Assembly: GCF_002915175.1 (NCBI RefSeq)
Contig: NZ_NXEJ01000013.1
Coordinates: forward strand, 62,001-126,000
Direction: 5' to 3'
Length of the DNA: 64,000 nucleotides
Source of the DNA: Agrobacterium rosae
GTDB lineage: Bacteria; Pseudomonadota; Alphaproteobacteria; Rhizobiales; Rhizobiaceae
In this document: positions 52,322-60,050 of the stretch, piece after piece
How positions within the stretch are numbered: position 1 is the stretch's first letter
Layout of the letters: each line of letters opens with the position of its first letter
Translations under genes and position numbers: made by a program
The notes under the pieces: model-generated
What the model was told of the DNA's origin: nothing
The model's input: the letters and a program-made list of their open reading frames with translations, nothing else
The model's database searches: none

Positions 52322-54109
52322 ATGCAAATCCTCAAACTCGATCCCCGTGCGCTGAAGGACAATCCCGACGACACGCGTCGCTCGAAATCCTCGCCGCAGT
52401 CTGACGCGCTGTTGCTCGCGACGGTAAAAGCGGTCGGCATCATCCAGCCGCCGGTCATCTCACCGGAAATCGACGGTGGCAATGGCTACATCATCCAGGC
52501 CGGACACCGCCGCGTGAAGCAGGCTATCGCAGCGGGAATGGAGGAAATCACCGTCCTCGTCGTCGAAGCTGCCAACGACAACGGTGCAATGCGCTCGATG
52601 GTGGAAAACATCGCCCGCGAGCCGCTCAACCCCGTCGACCAATGGCGCGGCATCGAACGCCTGGTTGCGCTGGGCTGGACCGAGGAAGCGATCGGCGTGG
52701 CGCTCGCACTGCCGGTCCGCCAGATCAGGAAGCTCAGACTCCTGGCCAATGTGCTGCCTCCCATGCTCGACCATATGGCGCTCGGCGACATGCCGAACGA
52801 GCAGCAGCTCCGGACCATCGCCGCAGCCTCGCTCGATGAGCAGAAGGAGGTGTGGAAGGCAAACAAGCCCAAAAAGTCCGAGCGAGCCGACTGGTACAAT
52901 ATTTCTCGGGCGCTCTCGAAGACCCGCATGTTCGCCAAGGATGCGAGCTTCGGGGATGATCTCGCCGCTGCCTACGGCATCGAATGGGTAGAGGATCTGT
53001 TCGCCCCGGCCGACCAGGACAGCCGCTACACCACCAACGTGGAAGCGTTTCTCGGCGCCCAACAGGAATGGATGACGAGCAACCTTCCGAAGAAGGGGGC
53101 GATCATCGAGGTCAACAACTGGGGTCAGCCGGAACTGCCGAAGAAGGCGGAGCGCGTTTACGGCAAGCCGTCCAAGTCCGATCACGTCGGGATGTATCTC
53201 GACCGTGACGGCAAGGTGCAGTCGGTAGCGTACAGGATACCCGAGGAGAAGAAGAAAGGCAAAGGTGGCGCGGCCACTGCGGGCGGTCTGCCCGAGACTG
53301 ACGACACCGTCGTCGATGCACCAAAGTCCCGGCCGGAGGTGACCCAAAAAGGCCAGGACATGATCGGTGACTTCCGCACCGATGCCCTGCATGAGGCTCT
53401 TGGACGCGCCCCGATCGAGGACGACATGCTGATGGCCCTGCTCGTGCTTGCATTCGCCGGCCTGAACGTCCGCGTCGATTCCGGCGCCAGCGATACCGTG
53501 TTCGGACCGAAGCGTTTCAAGCGCCACGCCGCCCGGCTGATCGGCGAAGACGGCAGGCTCGCCTTCGACGGGGAGACGCTGCGCGTGGCCGCGCGTTCGA
53601 TGCTGATCGATGTGCTGTCGTGCCGCCGGGGTATGTCCAACAGCGGCGTGATCTCCCGGATCGCAGGCGACGCGATCGGCGCCGACAACTTCCTGCCGAA
53701 CATGGGCTCGGAGGACTTTCTGCTGTGCCTGTCTCGCCAGGCGATGGAAGCGGCTGCGAAGGAAGCCAACGTGCTTCCGCGCCAGAAGGTGCGGGAGACG
53801 CGCGCGGCTCTCGTCGACCACTTCAGGCAAGAACGCTTCGTTCACACCGCCGCACTCTTCGCGCCCGATCCGCAGGACATCGTGGATCTGATCAAGAGTG
53901 GTGAGGTGCTCGATGGCGACACCAAGGGTCATGACGGTAGGGACGACAACAGCGCGGAAGAAGAAGACGTCGATGGTTCCGCCCTTGGTGAGGAAGAAGG
54001 CCTCGCCACCCCCGAAGACGAGGCCGACCTTCCAGACAGCGCCGACGACGCTCCCGAAGCCGTCGATCCTGACGAAGAGCAGGATGCTTACGGGATCGCT
54101 GCGGAGTAG
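52322..54109 (+). CDS. ParB/RepB/Spo0J family protein, large plasmid type
   Basis: This 595-residue protein has an N-terminal ParB nuclease-like domain (residues 1-110, with IIQAGHRRVKQAIAAG and the MRSMVENIAREPLNPVDQWRGIERLV helix-turn-helix entry), a long middle part, and a very acidic C-terminal tail (EEEDVDGSALGEEEG). It is separate from RepB and has no ParA partner, so partition is unlikely; CTP-binding DNA clamps or nucleases of this type occur on rhizobial plasmids. The ATG at 52322 follows GGAAGGAG. Confidence 0.84.
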   Translation: MQILKLDPRALKDNPDDTRRSKSSPQSDALLLATVKAVGIIQPPVISPEIDGGNGYIIQAGHRRVKQAIAAGMEEITVLVVEAANDNGAMRSMVENIAREPLNPVDQWRGIERLVALGWTEEAIGVALALPVRQIRKLRLLANVLPPMLDHMALGDMPNEQQLRTIAAASLDEQKEVWKANKPKKSERADWYNISRALSKTRMFAKDASFGDDLAAAYGIEWVEDLFAPADQDSRYTTNVEAFLGAQQEWMTSNLPKKGAIIEVNNWGQPELPKKAERVYGKPSKSDHVGMYLDRDGKVQSVAYRIPEEKKKGKGGAATAGGLPETDDTVVDAPKSRPEVTQKGQDMIGDFRTDALHEALGRAPIEDDMLMALLVLAFAGLNVRVDSGASDTVFGPKRFKRHAARLIGEDGRLAFDGETLRVAARSMLIDVLSCRRGMSNSGVISRIAGDAIGADNFLPNMGSEDFLLCLSRQAMEAAAKEANVLPRQKVRETRAALVDHFRQERFVHTAALFAPDPQDIVDLIKSGEVLDGDTKGHDGRDDNSAEEEDVDGSALGEEEGLATPEDEADLPDSADDAPEAVDPDEEQDAYGIAAE

Positions 54110-54144
54110 CCGCGTCCCTCGTTCCCCTTCCGAATGAATGTCCC

Positions 54145-54167
54145 CCGCCGGTGATTTCCACCGGCGG
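54145..54167. terminator. Hairpin behind the ParB-like gene
   Basis: CCGCCGGTG-ATTTC-CACCGGCGG is a perfect 9-base stem with a 5-base loop, 35 bases after the stop codon. Only a short T-rich stretch follows, so it is a likely but not ideal terminator. Confidence 0.5.
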
Positions 54168-54205
54168 CGGCTTCGTTTCCACCCCTGAAGATCAAGGAGA
54201 TCAAC

Positions 54206-54679
54206 ATGTCCGCATATCTCGCATTCCTGGTCCCGATCGGCACCGTTCTGGCGTGGGCCGACGGCCAGCCGCGCCCGCCGGAGCGCCATCGCAAAAAGCT
54301 GTCCGCGTGGAAGACCAACAACAGCAGCGGCCGGCTGATCCGCAAGCAGGATGAGCGCGGCGCCGGCAACATCATCCTGCCGCCCAGCTTCACGCTGCAC
54401 GAAGGCGACTATGGCGGCGGCGGTGTTATTACGATCCGCGTCCACCGCACATTTTCGCTGGAAGCCAGCCTGATGTTCACCATCGTCGAACGCCCGGCGG
54501 TCGGCAGTTGCCGTGTCTTCGACCGCCCCGGCGATAGCGCCGAGCTCGTCCATCTCGCGGCGAGCCGGCAGGCTGCGCAGGAATGGCTGACCACCCATGG
54601 CTACCCGTCCGCCGTCCTCGAGGACGTCACGGCGGATGAGATCGCCGCCGATGTCGTGGAAGGGAGGGCTGCCGCATGA
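54206..54679 (+). CDS. Conserved plasmid protein, 157 residues
   Basis: This protein of unknown function begins MSAYLAFLVPIGTVLAWADGQPRPPERHRKK, with a short hydrophobic start, followed by GRLIRKQDERGAGNIILPPSFTLHEGDYGGGGVITIRV, a beta-rich stretch. It has an AAGGAG ribosome site and is the first of four genes joined by 4-base overlaps. I know similar proteins only from rhizobial plasmid backbones. Confidence 0.68.
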   Translation: MSAYLAFLVPIGTVLAWADGQPRPPERHRKKLSAWKTNNSSGRLIRKQDERGAGNIILPPSFTLHEGDYGGGGVITIRVHRTFSLEASLMFTIVERPAVGSCRVFDRPGDSAELVHLAASRQAAQEWLTTHGYPSAVLEDVTADEIAADVVEGRAAA

Positions 54680-55563
54680 TCGATCTTCCCACCACACACA
54701 TGCCCGACTGCATCCCCGGATTTCCTGGGGTTTCCTTTGGTCTGTCCTGCGAAGGGTTTCCCGTCGCCCGCGTCGGCGATCACGCCTTTGCCATGCTGCC
54801 AGGTCATGCCGGACGGCATTATCTGGCCACCGGCTGGAAGATTGGGCGTCCGTTTCCCGAGTGGCGACGGGGAGACTTCTACGGCCATTCCCGCGAACTC
54901 ACTGACGAGGCGGCGTTTAGTGCACACGTCCTTGAACAGGCCGAACATCAGCGCGAAAAACAGGTGCTCGGACGTCGAAATATCGCCACCCACGTGCATA
55001 CGCCATGGGGTTCGTCCCAGCACTCGACAACCTATGCCGAGGGGGTCGAATTCCACTCCAGTGCAAGCCACGGCGGCTTCAGGCTCTCGGCCGATCGAAA
55101 CCGCACGGTCCATCCGCTGCTCCGGGCGGACGACGGGTTCTACGAGGAGGATTGCGCTTGGGCTGCCGTGGCGCTCACCTTCCCTGAACTGTTCACCAGC
55201 TTCGAGAAGCGTTGCGCCAGCGAGACGCTAAAGGATTGGGAGCCCGATGAGTGGGAGGCGATTTTCGCGACTGTGCTTACTCCCGGCGAATCTCATGTGA
55301 AGGATCGCCGCGCGTTCGAACTCGAGCACGCCGGCGACTGGATCGTGATCTCGGCACTTCGATCCGACCATCATCCGGGCATGACCGAGGTGATCGCCAC
55401 GCGCGGAGGCAGGCGCGATCATGGCGGCGCGGAACGGCGATTTCTCGTACCGTCACCCGAATACGAAGCAGGCCGTTTCGGCTTCATCATCGATGAAGCG
55501 CGCCACGCAGCCTACGACGGCCCATCAAGCTTTGTCTCGTGGACGGGGAGGACGTCGGCATGA
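54676..55563 (+). CDS. DUF7007-like plasmid protein
   Basis: This 295-residue protein contains two parts: an N-terminal region (PGVSFGLSCEGFPVARVGDHAFAMLPGHAGRHYLATGWKIGRPFPEWRRGDFYGH) and a middle-to-end region (HTPWGSSQHSTTYAEGVEFHSSASHGGFRLSADRN, EEDCAWAAVALTFPELF) that I associate with the DUF7007 domain of rhizobial plasmid proteins. Histidines and cysteines are frequent, but no known catalytic pattern is clear. It overlaps both neighbours by 4 bases. Confidence 0.68.
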   Translation: MIDLPTTHMPDCIPGFPGVSFGLSCEGFPVARVGDHAFAMLPGHAGRHYLATGWKIGRPFPEWRRGDFYGHSRELTDEAAFSAHVLEQAEHQREKQVLGRRNIATHVHTPWGSSQHSTTYAEGVEFHSSASHGGFRLSADRNRTVHPLLRADDGFYEEDCAWAAVALTFPELFTSFEKRCASETLKDWEPDEWEAIFATVLTPGESHVKDRRAFELEHAGDWIVISALRSDHHPGMTEVIATRGGRRDHGGAERRFLVPSPEYEAGRFGFIIDEARHAAYDGPSSFVSWTGRTSA

Positions 55564-55868
55564 ACCGGTCCATCGATCGACAGGCGGAATTGCGGCGCAT
55601 GGAAGAAGCGTGCCGGCAGACGCGGCATCAGCTCGATATGATCGACCGCCAGATCATTCGCAGGATGACCGCGCTGATCCCATCGCTTGGGCGGCGCAAA
55701 CACGGATATCGCCGCGGCAGGCCTCTCGAACCCGACGCCTTCCTCACCCGCTACCGCTCCAATCTTGCGGCGATCACCGCGCAGCGCCAGCCAGAGATCG
55801 ATGCTCTGACGCGCAAGCTTATGCGTCAGCAGTCCGCGATTGCGGCATTGCAGGAGGCGATACCATGA
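55560..55868 (+). CDS. Small helical plasmid protein, 102 residues
   Basis: This basic, helical protein (MNRSIDRQAELRRMEEACRQ, then TRHQLDMIDRQIIRRMTALIP and a coiled-coil-like C-terminus ending LMRQQSAIAALQEAIP) has no recognised domain. It starts with an ATG overlapping the previous stop (ATGA), and its own stop overlaps the next start. Function unknown. Confidence 0.65.
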   Translation: MNRSIDRQAELRRMEEACRQTRHQLDMIDRQIIRRMTALIPSLGRRKHGYRRGRPLEPDAFLTRYRSNLAAITAQRQPEIDALTRKLMRQQSAIAALQEAIP

Positions 55869-56074
55869 AGCGCCATGAACCGCTTCCGTCCCTCACGGAT
55901 CAGGAGGTAAAGGCGCTTCAGGATTACGCGGCCAGGCACGGCCGATCCTGGAAGCGTATTCTCAACACCGTCTGGATGGGCGAAGGGCGCTGCGATGACG
56001 GCCAGATCCTTCGCAAGTTGCGCAACACGCACGGCCCAACCTGGCTGGACTGCTATCGGCTGCCGAAACCTTGA
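55865..56074 (+). CDS. Small conserved plasmid protein, 69 residues
   Basis: This short gene encodes MKRHEPLPSLTDQEVKALQD, then YAARHGRSWKRILNTVWMG and ILRKLRNTHGPTWLDCYRLPKP. The ATG overlaps the previous stop by 4 bases, which fixes the start even though the frame is open far upstream. The composition is protein-like and I recognise the form from rhizobial plasmids. Function unknown. Confidence 0.68.
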   Translation: MKRHEPLPSLTDQEVKALQDYAARHGRSWKRILNTVWMGEGRCDDGQILRKLRNTHGPTWLDCYRLPKP

Positions 56075-56093
56075 GCAATCGGCACAGCCCTGC

Positions 56094-56399
56094 TCAACGC
56101 TTCCGCACGAACTCGGTGCGCAGGACCAGGCCTTTGATTGCGTCATGCCGGCAGTCAATCTCTTCCGGATTGTCGGTCAGCCGGATCGAGCGGATGACCG
56201 TGCCCTGCTTCAGGGTCTGGCCGGCGCCTTTGACCTTCAGGTCCTTGATCAGCACGACGGACTCGCCATCGGCCAGCACGTTGCCGGAGGCGTCGCGCAC
56301 TTGAGCGGCCTTTGCTTTCTCTGCCGCAATTTCTGATGCTGGACGCCATTCACCGGTCAGTTCGTCGTACATATAGTCGTCGTCGTTCTGGTCACTCAT
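56094..56399 (-). CDS. PhnA/YjdM-like domain protein without zinc ribbon
   Basis: This 101-residue protein has the C-terminal PhnA (YjdM) domain: DASGNVLADGESVVLIKDLKVKG, then GTVIRSIRLTDNPEEIDCRHDAIKGLVLRTEFVRK. The N-terminal zinc-ribbon cysteines of E. coli YjdM are absent; instead there is an acidic start (MSDQNDDDYMYDELTGEWRPASE). Its ATG overlaps the stop of a 68-residue gene upstream (ATGA), with AAAGGA as ribosome site. A role in phosphonate use is doubtful despite the name. Confidence 0.82.
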   Translation of the reverse strand: MSDQNDDDYMYDELTGEWRPASEIAAEKAKAAQVRDASGNVLADGESVVLIKDLKVKGAGQTLKQGTVIRSIRLTDNPEEIDCRHDAIKGLVLRTEFVRKR

Positions 56400-56602
56400 C
56401 TGGTGTTTCCTTTTGCGAATACTTGTTCGCTGGTCGTGATATCAGGTGGGCGTCTATCGTGGATCGGTGCGGCGAGCAAACCCAGCGGTTGGCGCCGGCC
56501 TATCAGGCAGATCGGCAACCCATCCTGGCGGTGCGGAGGTGGCTGACACACGCGGATCGAATGGGTCGGCTCATCGAGGCAGATCTGGCGCGTGCCTTGC
56601 AT
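56396..56602 (-). CDS. Small protein translated ahead of the PhnA-like gene, 68 residues
   Basis: This gene encodes MQGTRQICLDEPTHSIRVCQ, then PPPHRQDGLPICLIGRRQPL and GLLAAPIHDRRPPDITTSEQ. It has a strong GGAGAGGA ribosome site and its stop overlaps the PhnA-like start, so it is very likely real and coupled to it. Its leader is a mirror copy of the leader of the gene at 56920. Function unknown. Confidence 0.62.
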   Translation of the reverse strand: MQGTRQICLDEPTHSIRVCQPPPHRQDGLPICLIGRRQPLGLLAAPIHDRRPPDITTSEQVFAKGNTR

Positions 56603-56635
56603 GATTTCCTCTCCGGCTTCGGCATCCGGGATCAG

Positions 56636-56884
56636 CCCCTTGGCCGTTCTGTCCTTCGGTTTCGTGGCGGTCTGAACCAGCACCCGTCCGGTTCAAGGCC
56701 GCTGTCGCGCCGCGGGGCGGCCAGTCATGCCGCTCTCGACAAAACAGGGACGCGGGCTTCGCAGAACCGTGGGTTCCGCTTGCCCGCCCCCCCTGCTTCG
56801 CTCGATCAGGCCTGCCCGGACCCTGAACCGCCCGGCTTGCGCCGGTTCTTTTCGACCGCACCGAAGGACAGAACGGCCAAGGGG
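56636..56884. repeat. 25-base perfect inverted repeat in divergent leaders
   Basis: Positions 56636-56660 and 56860-56884 are perfect inverted copies. Each copy lies 33 to 35 bases upstream of a start codon: the minus-strand 68-residue gene and the plus-strand gene at 56920. About 60 bases further upstream each side also keeps a GAACC...GGTTC hairpin, so both genes share a duplicated, structured leader in opposite directions. The region between (56661-56859) holds no gene. Confidence 0.75.
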
Positions 56885-56919
56885 CCGAACGCTTCGGACA
56901 AACCGAAAAGGAAGCCATC

Positions 56920-57519
56920 ATGGCAAAGCCCGCAACTCCTTCCCGCCAAGCCGCACGCCCCGCCGCACGCGTTGTGCAACTCCGCAAAGGCGCCACTATC
57001 GAAATGGTCCGCCTGACATGCCCCGATGAAGTGCAGGCGCTCCGGATCGCCGAAAGCTTCGGGACGGCCATCCTCGACAGCGACGGCATCCGCGACATGC
57101 ACGAACGCCTGATCGTCGAAACAGCGACCGGCCTCTCCGATGGCCTCGGCGAACGGGCGATGCAGATCCATCTCCAGCGCATCGTCGGCGCCTATGTCGG
57201 ATCGGCCCATGGCGCTGGCCAGTTCTACAGCAAGGCCGTCACCGAAGCTCGCGATGCGACCGCCAAGGGTGCGTCGGAGGCTCGTGACGAGGATCTCGAT
57301 GGCCCGGTCGGATACGACAGCGCCGCCCAGCGCAAGCGTGAGTTCGCAGCCGACATGGGTATTCAGGCCCATGCGCTGCGCCTGGCAGCTGAAGGCGCCG
57401 TCGCAGCCTACGAACAGATTGTCGGCGAAACGTGGAAGCCATTCGATCGGCCGGTCGACAATCCCGGCCAGACGCTCGACCGCAAGGCGGCCGCAGCACA
57501 GATGGACGCTCTTGGCTGA
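56920..57519 (+). CDS. Conserved plasmid protein, 199 residues
   Basis: This protein starts with a basic Ala/Pro-rich arm (MAKPATPSRQAARPAARVVQLRKG) and continues as a helical domain (EVQALRIAESFGTAILDSDGIRDMHERLIVETATGLSDGLGERAMQIHLQRIVGAYVGSAHGA). No known motif is seen. An AAGGAAG ribosome site precedes the ATG and a strong terminator follows, so it is a single-gene unit. I know such proteins from rhizobial plasmid backbones only; function unknown. Confidence 0.72.
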   Translation: MAKPATPSRQAARPAARVVQLRKGATIEMVRLTCPDEVQALRIAESFGTAILDSDGIRDMHERLIVETATGLSDGLGERAMQIHLQRIVGAYVGSAHGAGQFYSKAVTEARDATAKGASEARDEDLDGPVGYDSAAQRKREFAADMGIQAHALRLAAEGAVAAYEQIVGETWKPFDRPVDNPGQTLDRKAAAAQMDALG

Positions 57520-57561
57520 GACGTCTCCGGCGGAGCTCCGGCTCCGCCTTCGTCGGGATAA

Positions 57562-57590
57562 GGCCGCCTCACTCCGAGGCGGCCATTTTT
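57562..57590 (+). terminator. Rho-independent terminator
   Basis: GGCCGCCTC-ACTCC-GAGGCGGCC followed by ATTTTT is a classic terminator 43 bases after the preceding stop. Another perfect hairpin, GGCGGAGC-TCCG-GCTCCGCC, lies just before it at 57529-57548. Confidence 0.85.
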
Positions 57591-57820
57591 CGTGTCACCG
57601 TCGGAGCGAAATTCAGAGGAAAGACGAAAAGAGGGCGGCGCGGCATCGCTGCCCCGTCCCGTTCGTCGGACCTGCAGGAGCCGGCCGCAAGCCGCAACGG
57701 CTACGCCGTCCTCCACATACGTTGCGGCCGTTCCGGTGCGTTTCCCGCCGATCGCTCCTGCTTTCGGCCCTCCGCGACGGGGCCGCGATGGGCGCGGCCT
57801 CCTGACAAGGAGGTTTGGAC
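57591..57820 (+). promoter_or_regulatory. Structured leader of the ArdC gene
   Basis: This 230-base gap has no gene. It contains an inverted repeat GCCGCAACG/CGTTGCGGC (near 57691 and 57719) and a hairpin GGCCGCG-ATGGG-CGCGGCC (57781-57799) that ends 7 bases before the AAGGAGG ribosome site. The hairpin may control access to the ribosome site. Confidence 0.45.
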
Positions 57821-58747
57821 ATGACAAGGAAATCACAAAACACGCGCACCGATATCTACGCCCGCATCACGGACAGGATCGTCGCTGACCTGGAAAAGGG
57901 CGTACGCCCATGGGTGCAGCCGTGGAGTGCTGCCAATCTGACCGGCCGGGTGAGCCGGCCACTACGCCACAACGGACAACCCTACACAGGCCTCAACGTT
58001 CTCCTTCTCTGGTCGGAGAGCGTCGCCAGCGGTTTCGGGTCATCGACATGGATGACGCTGCGCCAGGCAAACGAGCTCGGCGCTCACGTGCGCAAGGGTG
58101 AGAGCGGCGCGACCGTCGTCTATGCCAGCCGCTTCACCAAAACCGGGACAGACGCGGGCGGTGGCGAGGTTGAACGCGATATCCCGTTCCTCAAAGCCTA
58201 CACGGTCTTCAATTGCGATCAGATCGATGGCCTTGCAGATCATTATTACAGTCGCCCCGAACCGATCGCGAAACCGCTGGAGCGCATCGAGCATGCCGAT
58301 CGCTTCTTCGACAACACGGGCGCTGTCGTCCGATACGGCGGCGACAAGGCCTACTATTCTCCCGCGACCGACCACATCCAGCTGCCGCTGCTCGAACAGT
58401 TTCGCGACATGGGCTCCTTCGTTGCCACGAGAGCACACGAAACCTTGCATTGGGCAGGCGGTCCCGCGCGGCTGAACAGGGATCTCAGCCGCTACCATAA
58501 GGACCGCCGCGAAAGGGCATTCGAGGAAATGCTCGTGGAATTGGGGTCAGCGATGCTGTGCGCGGATCTCGGCATTGTGCCGGAGCTTGCACCGCGCCCG
58601 GACCATGCCGCCTATATCCAGAGTTGGGCCGAGATCCTCGGCTCGGACAAACGCGCGATCTTCAATGCTGCGGCGCATGCGCAGCGTGCTGTCGCCTATC
58701 TGCATGACCTTCAGCCGGAAGCCACGGCCGGGCAGGAGGCTGCCTGA
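57821..58747 (+). CDS. ArdC-like antirestriction protein (zincin metallopeptidase fold)
   Basis: This 308-residue protein has the N-terminal ArdC ssDNA-binding domain (DIYARITDRIVADLEKGVRPWVQPWS...YTGLNVLLLW...ELGAHVRKGE) and a C-terminal zincin-like domain with an intact HExxH (AHETLHWAGG, about residues 206-210) and a downstream Glu in FEEMLVELGSA. ArdC proteins protect plasmid DNA from restriction on entry. The ATG at 57821 follows AAGGAGG. The next gene overlaps its stop by one base. Confidence 0.88.
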   Translation: MTRKSQNTRTDIYARITDRIVADLEKGVRPWVQPWSAANLTGRVSRPLRHNGQPYTGLNVLLLWSESVASGFGSSTWMTLRQANELGAHVRKGESGATVVYASRFTKTGTDAGGGEVERDIPFLKAYTVFNCDQIDGLADHYYSRPEPIAKPLERIEHADRFFDNTGAVVRYGGDKAYYSPATDHIQLPLLEQFRDMGSFVATRAHETLHWAGGPARLNRDLSRYHKDRRERAFEEMLVELGSAMLCADLGIVPELAPRPDHAAYIQSWAEILGSDKRAIFNAAAHAQRAVAYLHDLQPEATAGQEAA

Positions 58748-59685
58748 TGCTTCATGATCCAAACTTTGCAGGACAGGGTGTGCCTTCTCCGATCCGGCTG
58801 CGTGCGCTTTCGCTTGGCGCCGGTGTTCAATCCACCACCATGGCGCTGATGGCAGCGCATGGTGAAATCGGACCAATGCCGGATTGCGCGATCTTCGCCG
58901 ATACCGGTTGGGAGCCAAGAGCCGTCTACGAGCATCTCGAATGGCTGACGTCGCCGAATGTCCTGCCGTTCCCGGTCCATATTGTATCGGCCGGCAATGT
59001 TCGCGACAATCTCATGGACGCCGCAGCCGGTAAACGCTGGGCTTCTATTCCGGCGTTTGCAAAGACGGTGACGCCAGCCGGAAGTATGCGCCCGGTTCTG
59101 GACGAGGACGACGACGGTGAACTCGTTGAAATCGGGTCACGCACGACATCGCGCCAGACTGTTTCCATCGGCATGATGCGCCGGGCCTGCACCACCGACT
59201 TCAAGATTGTGCCGATCCGCAGGAAGGTTCGGCAATTGTTGGGTCTCACGCGTAAACGCTCGCCTGATCATGCGGTCGCGGAACAGTGGATCGGGATTTC
59301 GACAGACGAGGCGAGCCGGATGAAACCCTCGTTTGAGGATTGGCAGGTCAATCGGTGGCCGTTAATTGAACAGCGCATGAATAGGCAAGATTGCTTTGCC
59401 TGGCTGCGCCGACATGATTATCCGACGCCCCCGAAATCCGCCTGCATTGGATGCCCGTTCCACGATAACGGACGTTGGCGTCACATGCGTGATCATGATC
59501 CGGAAGCGTGGGCAGACGCGGTAGTCGTCGATCGAGCGCTGCGTTCCGGTATTCGCCGCATCCGCGGCGACGTCTATCTCCATCGCTCGTGCGTTCCTCT
59601 TGACGAAGCCGACCTGTCGACGGCGGCCGATCACGGCCAACTCGATCTCTGGCCCATCGAATGCGAAGGCATGTGTGGCGTCTAA
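58747..59685 (+). CDS. PP-loop (PAPS reductase-like) protein
   Basis: This 312-residue protein is an adenine-nucleotide alpha hydrolase of the PAPS-reductase/DndC-like group. It has the PP-loop SLGAGVQSTTM (residues 22-32), IFADTGWEPRAVYEHL and three conserved cysteines: Cys148, and Cys233-x-x-Cys236 in SACIGCPFHDNG, which could hold a metal or Fe-S cluster. It overlaps the ArdC stop by one base (TGATG-type), so the two are made together. Sulfur or nucleotide chemistry on DNA or tRNA is possible; the true substrate is unknown. Confidence 0.8.
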   Translation: MLHDPNFAGQGVPSPIRLRALSLGAGVQSTTMALMAAHGEIGPMPDCAIFADTGWEPRAVYEHLEWLTSPNVLPFPVHIVSAGNVRDNLMDAAAGKRWASIPAFAKTVTPAGSMRPVLDEDDDGELVEIGSRTTSRQTVSIGMMRRACTTDFKIVPIRRKVRQLLGLTRKRSPDHAVAEQWIGISTDEASRMKPSFEDWQVNRWPLIEQRMNRQDCFAWLRRHDYPTPPKSACIGCPFHDNGRWRHMRDHDPEAWADAVVVDRALRSGIRRIRGDVYLHRSCVPLDEADLSTAADHGQLDLWPIECEGMCGV

Positions 59686-59839
59686 GGGTAGCATATTGGC
59701 GGCTTGGCAACGGATGATCGCCCATCTTTGAGCGCAAGACGTGCCCCTACGTGGCCCAGTCGGCCCGAAGCTGTGAAAATGGCCAACTCGAAGAACAAAG
59801 ATGGAATCTTTCACATTAGGGTGGCTTCCCCGTCTACCA

Positions 59840-59872
59840 GTCACAATAGGGTCAGTTTGCCCCTATTGTGAC
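59840..59872. repeat. 12-base perfect inverted repeat
   Basis: GTCACAATAGGG (59840-59851) and CCCTATTGTGAC (59861-59872) form a perfect dyad with a 9-base spacer, about 155 bases after the PP-loop gene. A related half-site, TTCACATTAGGG, lies at about 59810-59821. No T tract follows, so an operator is more likely than a terminator. Confidence 0.6.
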
Positions 59873-59936
59873 GCGCAAGGAACGTAACACATGACCGTCA
59901 CCCTGGGCTGCACTCAAAAATGATATATCGTTTCAG

Positions 59937-59991
59937 CTGTCGCAAAAATCCACGTCATTTCACGGACTTTTGCGTTCGATATTTGCGACAG
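59937..59991. repeat. Nested inverted repeats of the TGTCGCAAA type
   Basis: CTGTCGCAAA (59937-59946) and TTTGCGACAG (59982-59991) are perfect inverted copies. Inside lies a second arm pair, CGCAAAAATCC and GGACTTTTGCG, with one mismatch. The site marks the left end of the cargo region and shares the GTCGCAAAA core with repeats at 61528 and 63472. It resembles a recombination or resolution site. The remaining gap 59686-60050 has no gene. Confidence 0.6.
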
Positions 59992-60050
59992 GAATTGGCG
60001 AGGCTCTTCAGAGCACCACCGAGCACGCCGAAAACTCAGGATTTCCGCGA

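Noticed and set aside
52460..54697. Open minus-strand frame of 745 codons opposite the ParB-like gene
   Set aside because: It is the complement of a well-supported gene, in GC-rich DNA where antisense frames stay open; the translation has no protein family features and no ribosome site.
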